Assembly: GCA_965261065.1 (NCBI GenBank)
Contig: OZ253444.1
Coordinates: forward strand, 3,596,001 to 3,660,000
Length of the DNA: 64,000 nucleotides
Source: JAKZVK01 sp965261065
Lineage (GTDB): Bacteria; Acidobacteriota; Terriglobia; Bryobacterales; UBA6623
Reading direction: 5' to 3'
The notes under the pieces are model-generated. The model searched no databases, was not told the origin of the DNA, and saw only the letters and a list, made by a program, of their open reading frames with translations. A program made the translations under genes and the position numbers. How positions within the stretch are numbered: the first letter of the stretch is position 1; each line of letters opens with the position of its first letter. Of the stretch, positions 58,660-64,000 are shown piece after piece.

Positions 58660-60597
58660 ATGACGAGGATTCGGCGGGGGGTGATCGCGGCCGTCGGGCT
58701 CGCCGGCTTCTTCGCCTTCACCGCCGACGCGGCGCCGGAGCCGTTCTCAACCACGGTGCAGTTCAACGGCGAGTGGCGTCGCAGTTGGGAGTTCGAGCAA
58801 GGCCAGGCTTTCGAACTCCGTGCTCATATCAACGATCCCGAGCTATTGCCCGCCAACGCCCGGATTGAGGTGCGCTGGCACGGACCCGAGTTGACCGGCT
58901 TGGCCTTCGAGGGTGATAGGGGCGACCTGTATGTGCGGGCCACGTCGAACTGGCAGAAGACACTCCACGCCCTCGACCCCGACGTCTACCTCGTCTATCG
59001 CGCGCCAAAGACGGGGACGTATCGCATCGAGCTGGAAACCATCCTCGATCGGCCGCAGCCGGGGGGCGACATTCCACGCGATACCGGCTTGGCTCGTCTG
59101 GCGACGGTGCCGCCTGATCGCACACCCGCCGTCGACAACGTTGTGATCGCGGTGGAGTTGCGGCCGATCGACGAGACCCATCGCGGCGACGTCCTGCTCG
59201 AAACCGAGCCCAACAACACGCCGGAGCAGGCGGTGCGTCTGCCCTTCGCAGCCGGCGACGCCGATCAGGTCCTTCGAGTCTTCGGCGGTGCGGACGAGCT
59301 GGAGTACTTCAACAACACCAACTCGGGCAAGTCGCCCGACGACTGGTACCTGATCGAGTACCAGGGGACGAAGCCGAAGACCTTCACCGCCAATCTGCAA
59401 CTGGTTGAACCGACCGTCAGCGCGCGCCTGCGCGTCTATCAGCCCGGCGAGCCCGGTCCGGAAGACCTCAACCCGCGGGAGCTTCCCAGCCGCAAGGACT
59501 TCGGCAACGACAATCCCATACCCTATGTGCATCCGCCGGCGGAGGTGATCCCCGGCCCCACGCCTATCTACACGTACTACGAGGGCCGCGACCTCAACGA
59601 GCGCATCCACCAGCAGGACACCAACTTCCGCTCCTTCACGACACGCAAGGTCGAGCCCGGCGGCGTCTACTACCTGCGCGTCGAGGCCAACCAGCCCGGG
59701 TACGAGTTGGAGGTGCGGCTCATCGATCCCGCGCCCTACAGCGATCCGGTGCGTGCCACCGAGCAGGCCATCTACTACCACCTGGCCGAGGTCGACGCCT
59801 GGTTGATTCACCGGCCGCGCAACATCGCGCTCGATCGCCGCGTGCGCGACGGAACGAGCCTGTTCGGCGAGAACTGCATGAGCTGCCACACCCAAAGCGG
59901 CGTGTGGGGCGTCGCCGACGCGTTTCGCAACGGCTATCGTCTCGAGGGAACCGTGCAGAACTGGCGGCGGCTCGTCAACACGATGTACGAGAGTCTGCGG
60001 CCGTCGGTGAAGTTGAAGGATGCGGCGGTCAACACCAGCCTCGCCCCCAATGACCTCGGCGACGCGCCCGCGGGAAGCCGCGTCGCGGGACGCAACATCG
60101 TCCTGCACGAGCGGACGGTCCGGCCCAAACGCCTGCACAGCTACCAGCAACGCAGGACCGCGAATTACGTGCTCCAGACCGCCGACCCGAAAAGCATCAA
60201 CGCCGCGGGCAAGGGATCGAACTTCGGGCCGAATGTCGTCTTCAAGTTCGCCGCCGAGATCCTCGAACGCGCGTGGCGAGACACCAACGACCCGCGCTAT
60301 TTCTTCGGGCTCGAGGAGAAGGGCCGCAAGATCGTCGCCACCGGGAACGACGGTATGAAGGTAAGCGACGACCTCGGCCACCGCATCGAATTCTTCCACC
60401 GTCTGTGGCCGAAGGACTATTCCCAGCTCGTCGCCAAGCTAACCGGGTCCGCCGAGCGCGTGGCCCGGGCGGAGAAATTTCAGCAAGAGTTCGCGGCGCA
60501 GGTCGAGACCGACTTGCAACGTCTCACCGCGTTGCAACAAGACGACGGCGGTTGGGGTTTCGACTTGGGAACGATGCCCGACGACGGCAAGAGTTGA
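58660..60597 (+). CDS. Very large secreted c-type cytochrome-like protein, first part up to an in-frame TGA
   Basis: 645 codons: signal peptide (GVIAAVGLAGFFAFTADA), several beta domains (RIEVRWHGPELTGLAFEGDR, TGTYRIELETI), a haem-binding CMSCH in LFGENCMSCHTQSG (about residue 406), and a helical region ending LQQDDGGWGFDLGTMPDDGK, which resembles repeat motifs of terpene-cyclase/prenyltransferase-like folds. The reading frame continues after the TGA (60595-60597) without a shift into the part at 60598-63465. Either the gene has a point nonsense mutation or the base is wrong. A possible -10 box lies 33 bp upstream. Confidence 0.8.
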   Translation: MTRIRRGVIAAVGLAGFFAFTADAAPEPFSTTVQFNGEWRRSWEFEQGQAFELRAHINDPELLPANARIEVRWHGPELTGLAFEGDRGDLYVRATSNWQKTLHALDPDVYLVYRAPKTGTYRIELETILDRPQPGGDIPRDTGLARLATVPPDRTPAVDNVVIAVELRPIDETHRGDVLLETEPNNTPEQAVRLPFAAGDADQVLRVFGGADELEYFNNTNSGKSPDDWYLIEYQGTKPKTFTANLQLVEPTVSARLRVYQPGEPGPEDLNPRELPSRKDFGNDNPIPYVHPPAEVIPGPTPIYTYYEGRDLNERIHQQDTNFRSFTTRKVEPGGVYYLRVEANQPGYELEVRLIDPAPYSDPVRATEQAIYYHLAEVDAWLIHRPRNIALDRRVRDGTSLFGENCMSCHTQSGVWGVADAFRNGYRLEGTVQNWRRLVNTMYESLRPSVKLKDAAVNTSLAPNDLGDAPAGSRVAGRNIVLHERTVRPKRLHSYQQRRTANYVLQTADPKSINAAGKGSNFGPNVVFKFAAEILERAWRDTNDPRYFFGLEEKGRKIVATGNDGMKVSDDLGHRIEFFHRLWPKDYSQLVAKLTGSAERVARAEKFQQEFAAQVETDLQRLTALQQDDGGWGFDLGTMPDDGKS

Positions 60598-63465
60598 ACC
60601 CGTCTCACTGAGCCGGCCGACCCGGCGCCGACGGCCGTGGCTCTGATTGCGCTCGATGCGGCGGGGTTTGGCGCGGACGACCCTCGCGTGCAGCGGGGTA
60701 CGAAGTGGCTGCTCGAGGACCAGTTCGAGTACGGGCTGTGGAACCATGCCGCGCAAACCGGCTTCGTGACCACCGCCTATGTCATTCGTGCGTTGAGCCG
60801 CTTGTATCCAAAGCGGCCGGAAGAGATTCGGCGGCTGGAAGCGCCGGAAGGTGAACAACGCTTAGAGACGCTCTCCCGCGTGCGCCGCTTACAGGCGGCC
60901 GGCGATGAGCGTGTCGCCGATCTCCTGATCGCCGCGGCCGATAGCCCCCACCCGCAGGTGCGATATCAAGCGTTGCTGGGCCTCGGTGGCGCGCTCGCAG
61001 CAGACGGAGTTCCGACGCTGGTTCGCCACCTCGACGACCCTGTGAAGATGTGCCGCGAGGCGGCGTTGTGGTCATTGCGCCAACTCTTACTCGACGACAC
61101 CGGCTGGCAAGAGATGTTCGCGGCGTATGCAGACGGTAGCGCCCGCGCGCGTCAGTCGATTCTGCAAGCGCTCGTCACGCGGGCGGACCTGGCGGGCCCG
61201 AGCAGCCGGGTCGATCTCACCGAACTGGCGCGCCTGCTGACCGCAAGCATGTCGGATCAATTCGCCGGCGTGCGTGCCTACGCCTTCAAGGCCGCTTGGC
61301 GTTGGTGGGTGTGGAACCCGCCTCTGCGGGAGGCCATCAATCGTGCCTGGGGCGATGCCCTGCTGCGCGAGGAGCCCAGTGCACTCGCGGAGATGGCGCT
61401 GCGGTACTCCACCGCGTCGATGCTCATCGTCAATGGGCAGATCGCCAACCAGACCGGCGGCAAGAACGTGGATCAGCAATACCCGGAGCTTTCGGATCTT
61501 TACGAGCTGCTGACCGGACTGCGCGACGACGCCGACGATGCGAGCCGTGTTCGTTTCGATCGGCGGCTAACAGCCGTCGCCGCCACACACTTCCAAGAGC
61601 GAGCCAACGACGACGGCCCCGGCCAATTGGGATACTCGACGCCCGGCAGCGCGGACTTCCTCGGCAAGGTCGTGCTGGCGACGTATGAACGAGAGGACGC
61701 CGCCGCAACGGTTCCGGCGACGATCCCGTGGCGGAAAATCGCCCTCCAGGGCGCTGCCAACATCGCCTATGCGCCGCTCGAGACGCGTCTGCTCGAGTTG
61801 CTCACGGCCGACGACATCGACATGGTGGCCGTCGCCGCGCGAGCCTGGGTGAATCCGCAGTCGCTATCGTTGCCAGCGCGCGTCGATACCCTGCGCCAGT
61901 TGCTCGAAAAACTCGACCGCTTTCTCCAAGCCGGACGGACCGATGACGCCGACGCGCTCACTCGCTTCTTGTCGCGCATCAAGTGGGACTTCGAGAGGGT
62001 CAGCGAGCGCGAGGAGCAGGAATTCTACCGCTTGCTGATCTCGGGTCAGCCACGCGGGCAGCCCTCCCGGCGCGGGTCGACGGCGGCTTCCGTGGGCGGC
62101 CTGGCCGGCAAACCCGCTCCAGGCGAGCCGGCGGAGAACACCGAAGACCCCGATCAGCGCCCCGCGTTGGCTGGCCGCATCCTCGGTGAGAACCCGACGC
62201 TTCATCGCAAAACCGCTTTCGAGCTGGCCGACAAGAACGAACGTTTCTGGCTTCCCTCAACCGAGTGGATGGTCTCCTACCAAGAGGGCGGCTTGTCGAT
62301 GGAGGAGGCCGTCGAAGGAGCCGTAGAGGCGGAGGACTTGGCGGTGCTCGAGTTGACCTTCGGCCGCACCACCGAGCAGATCGTCCTCGATGGCCTGGCG
62401 AGCAAGAACAGCATCCTCTGGTGGCGCGAGGGGGTTCCCGGCGCCCGCCTGACGCTCGCGTTGGACGTGCCGGAAGCCGGCCCCTACGAAATCCTTACCG
62501 CCTTCCTCTACGACCGCGAGATGGGCACCGTGCAGTTCGCGCTCAACGGCAAAGACATCAGCGAGGCGACCGACTTCTACAAGCCGCATCTCACACCCAG
62601 CGGACCGGTGTCGCTAGGCGTGCACGAGTTCGAGCAGGGCGAGAACCGCTTCACCGTCAAGATGCTGGGGGCCAACGAGCAGGCCGAGCCGCTCTATATC
62701 TTCGGCATCGACTACGTAAAGACCATCCCGGATGAGGGTACGGGTTCGTTGTTCACGAAAGACGAGCGCGGGGTCGACGTGATTGACCCGATCACGGCCG
62801 CCAAGGACCGCATCATCCGCATGTTCAACACCTGGTTCGCAACCGACCGCGCCGAGGAATCGCGCGAACTGGCCATTAATCTGGCGAACAAGACAGCTCT
62901 GCGCCGCAACCCGGAAGTCCGTAAAGCCCTGGCCGCGTACGTCGAACATGAAACGATCCCACGGCTCAAGACGCGCATCCAGAACATCCTCAATAGCGAC
63001 GACAAAGTCTATGGGGAGCAACTGCGGAAGCTGATCAGCGAGCAAGGCCCGCCGCAGGGAACCGACGCGCGACGTCTCGAGCCCACGGGCGAGTTCATCG
63101 ACGACATCCTGCACTTTCGCGACTATGTCTTCGCGGAGATGACCAAGATCGCCTCCGACGACGGCAAGGCGTGCATCTCCTGCCACGGCGTGCCGGGGCG
63201 CGTACCGACTCTCTACCTCGAACCCCCGGACGCCGCGGGCTACATCCCACCCGACAAGCTGCTCGACAACTACCGCAAGATGCAGCAACGCGTCGACCTA
63301 CGCGAGCAAGAGCGCAGCAAGTTCCTGCGCAAACCGCTCAATATCCAGACGGGCGAAGAGGACGGCCATCAAGGCGGGCAGCGTTTCGAAGCGGACGACG
63401 CCGGCTACCAGGTCGTCCGCCGCTGGGTTCTCAAGCAGGCGGAGTTACAGCGCGGCGGTGGGTGA
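60598..63465 (+). CDS. Very large secreted c-type cytochrome-like protein, second part after the TGA
   Basis: Same frame as 58660-60597, about 955 codons: TRLTEPADPAPTAVALIALD continues the alpha-barrel-like repeat (…FGADDPRVQRGTKWLLEDQF), then HEAT-like repeats (VRYQALLGLGGALAADGVPT, LVRHLDDPVKMCREAALWSL), a beta domain (YEILTAFLYDREMGTVQFAL) and a second haem site CISCH in DDGKACISCHGVPG near the end. With the first half it makes a protein of about 1600 residues with two haem c sites. If expressed on its own the first candidate start is GTG 60637, but it would lack a signal peptide. Role in periplasmic electron transfer is inferred. Confidence 0.78.
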   Translation, partial: TRLTEPADPAPTAVALIALDAAGFGADDPRVQRGTKWLLEDQFEYGLWNHAAQTGFVTTAYVIRALSRLYPKRPEEIRRLEAPEGEQRLETLSRVRRLQAAGDERVADLLIAAADSPHPQVRYQALLGLGGALAADGVPTLVRHLDDPVKMCREAALWSLRQLLLDDTGWQEMFAAYADGSARARQSILQALVTRADLAGPSSRVDLTELARLLTASMSDQFAGVRAYAFKAAWRWWVWNPPLREAINRAWGDALLREEPSALAEMALRYSTASMLIVNGQIANQTGGKNVDQQYPELSDLYELLTGLRDDADDASRVRFDRRLTAVAATHFQERANDDGPGQLGYSTPGSADFLGKVVLATYEREDAAATVPATIPWRKIALQGAANIAYAPLETRLLELLTADDIDMVAVAARAWVNPQSLSLPARVDTLRQLLEKLDRFLQAGRTDDADALTRFLSRIKWDFERVSEREEQEFYRLLISGQPRGQPSRRGSTAASVGGLAGKPAPGEPAENTEDPDQRPALAGRILGENPTLHRKTAFELADKNERFWLPSTEWMVSYQEGGLSMEEAVEGAVEAEDLAVLELTFGRTTEQIVLDGLASKNSILWWREGVPGARLTLALDVPEAGPYEILTAFLYDREMGTVQFALNGKDISEATDFYKPHLTPSGPVSLGVHEFEQGENRFTVKMLGANEQAEPLYIFGIDYVKTIPDEGTGSLFTKDERGVDVIDPITAAKDRIIRMFNTWFATDRAEESRELAINLANKTALRRNPEVRKALAAYVEHETIPRLKTRIQNILNSDDKVYGEQLRKLISEQGPPQGTDARRLEPTGEFIDDILHFRDYVFAEMTKIASDDGKACISCHGVPGRVPTLYLEPPDAAGYIPPDKLLDNYRKMQQRVDLREQERSKFLRKPLNIQTGEEDGHQGGQRFEADDAGYQVVRRWVLKQAELQRGGG

Positions 63466-63473
63466 TCGCGTTA

Positions 63474-63571
63474 TCGACGGCGTAACCCCCAACGAGGAGG
63501 TAACGCACCTCATTCTTGTTCAGCAACTTCAAGAACTCGCTGAAGTCGCTCGGTAGTTGGATCGTACCCAT
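63474..63571 (-). pseudogene. Truncated MNT/AbiEii-like nucleotidyltransferase start
   Basis: From ATG 63571 the minus strand reads MGTIQLPSDFSEFLKLLNKN, EVRYLLVGGYAVDNA, the start of the DNA polymerase beta-like nucleotidyltransferases with the GGxAV core. It overlaps the end of the small gene at 63510-63719 by 62 bp, the normal layout of this two-gene unit. The domain ends after GGYAV because the large gene on the opposite strand begins there, so the catalytic GSx10DxD is missing. Confidence 0.65.
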
Positions 63572-63719
63572 AGAGAGTGCGGCGGATGGTTTCGATCGCC
63601 TCAAAGCGTTCGCGCGGCGTCCGGCTGAGCCAGTAACGGCGGTCGTGGCGATCCTGCTCCTGGAGTGAGACGACCGAGAAGGCGGTCCGGTCGAGGGCCT
63701 CTGGATTCCGCTTCGGCAT
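63510..63719 (-). CDS. Small protein of a toxin-antitoxin-like pair
   Basis: 69 residues: MPKRNPEALDRTAFSVVSLQ, RRYWLSRTPRERFEAIETIR, YGYDPTTERLQRVLEVAEQE. The pattern (YWLs.TP.ER…iE..R…YGYDP.T.RLqRvle) recurs immediately before MNT-type nucleotidyltransferase genes, which suggests an antitoxin-like or partner role. Here the partner is truncated. Confidence 0.7.
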   Translation of the reverse strand: MPKRNPEALDRTAFSVVSLQEQDRHDRRYWLSRTPRERFEAIETIRRTLYGYDPTTERLQRVLEVAEQE

Positions 63720-63779
63720 GATGTATCTCCAGAATACCAGGGAGGCTCGGGTCTCGCTCTTTCATGCTCCGGAAAGTAG

Positions 63780-64000
63780 CTACAGGTTGACCGGAATCAG
63801 CAGCATCGCCACCACCGTCACCGCGAAACACGCCGCGGCCACCAGCGAGGTGTAGCCCAACACCTCCCCAAAGCGCAGCCGCGCCACGGCCAGAATCGGA
63901 ATCGCCCAAAACGGCTGGATCATGTTCGTCGTCGAATCCCCGTAGGCGTATGACAACACCACCGTCGTCAGCGAGACGCCCAACTCCTCCCCGGCCGGGA
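63780..64000 (-). CDS. Short-chain fatty acid transporter (AtoE-like), C-terminus only
   Basis: About 73 residues of an integral membrane transporter running out of the window: EELGVSLTTVVLSYAYGDST, TNMIQPFWAIPILAVARLRF, GEVLGYTSLVAAACFAVTVV. The GDSxTNMIQPFWA motif is characteristic of AtoE/short-chain fatty acid transporters. The start is outside the window. It is transcribed toward the small gene at 63719, 60 bp away. Confidence 0.85.
   Translation of the reverse strand, partial: PAGEELGVSLTTVVLSYAYGDSTTNMIQPFWAIPILAVARLRFGEVLGYTSLVAAACFAVTVVAMLLIPVNL

Noticed and set aside
22055..60597. Reassignment of TGA to tryptophan
   Set aside because: Many intact genes end in TGA, including start-stop overlaps in the 12.5-14.4 kb operon and IS genes, and Trp is otherwise written TGG. 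Three damaged genes do not support a changed code.
60595..60597. TGA as a selenocysteine codon in the large diheme protein
   Set aside because: The neighbouring residues are not a redox motif and I see no obvious SECIS-like hairpin just downstream.

Overview
The window looks like a chromosomal stretch from an Acidobacteriota genome, most likely of the Solibacter/Bryobacterales type, and probably a metagenome assembly. The sequence evidence is the GC-rich base composition, several proteins carrying the TIGR03437 (Solibacter C-terminal) domain, and many secreted Tat- or lipoprotein-type hydrolases, enolase-superfamily enzymes and DUF1080/ThuA/CehA proteins that are typical of this group. I see no tRNA, rRNA or CRISPR array.

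The dominant theme is insertion sequences and gene decay. Four IS1595-type copies (1-843 partial, 15045-16075, 18770-19800, 47992-49022), two nearly identical IS630 copies (1344-2507, 7124-8287), a second IS630 type with a -1 frameshift (8479-9572), and an IS1380 element (within 19972-21835) are present. Target duplications can be read for most of them, so the broken genes can be put back together on paper. The two identical IS630 copies bracket 4.6 kb of foreign cargo, and the whole 6.9 kb block sits inside one LecA-like gene whose frame is restored exactly when the block is removed. An Nramp transporter gene carries a nonsense codon plus two insertions. A kinase gene in a sugar-nucleotide-like operon is split by IS1595.

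Layout. 0-10 kb: IS1595 end, LecA-like gene broken in three, composite IS630 block carrying a phosphonoacetate-hydrolase-like enzyme and a CehA-type PHP metallohydrolase. 10-16.5 kb: TPR protein, potassium channel, zeta-toxin relic, RAYT relic, then a less GC-rich operon (nucleotidyltransferase, P-loop kinase, HIT hydrolase, P-loop kinase). 16.6-24.6 kb: D-aminoacylase-type amidohydrolase, wrecked Nramp gene, DUF1080 protein. 24.9-30.3 kb: HisZ/HisS-like protein and HisG, IS200 relic, FG-GAP/TIGR03437 surface protein. 30.3-38.6 kb: HigBA, secreted enolase-family enzyme, unknown secreted protein, glycosyltransferase, HD-GYP regulator, YjbQ, EamA-like membrane protein. 38.9-45.8 kb: gatB, a 316 bp nested palindrome, secreted sugar isomerase-like enzyme, intact Nramp transporter, second enolase-family enzyme, unknown protein. 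46-56.3 kb: TIGR03437-like secreted protein, IS1595, TPR/redoxin protein, NodU-type carbamoyltransferase next to a gltX fossil, ThuA lipoprotein, small TPR and unknown proteins. 56.5-64 kb: a Rieske-ThDP fusion enzyme, a very large diheme secreted protein interrupted by one in-frame TGA, a truncated toxin-antitoxin pair, and the end of a short-chain fatty acid transporter.

Several families of short dispersed intergenic repeats are scattered through the window, one built on TGTAGGGGC palindromes. Frameshifts and nonsense codons are frequent. Some sit at G runs and could be sequencing errors, while those associated with readable target duplications and deletions are real rearrangements.
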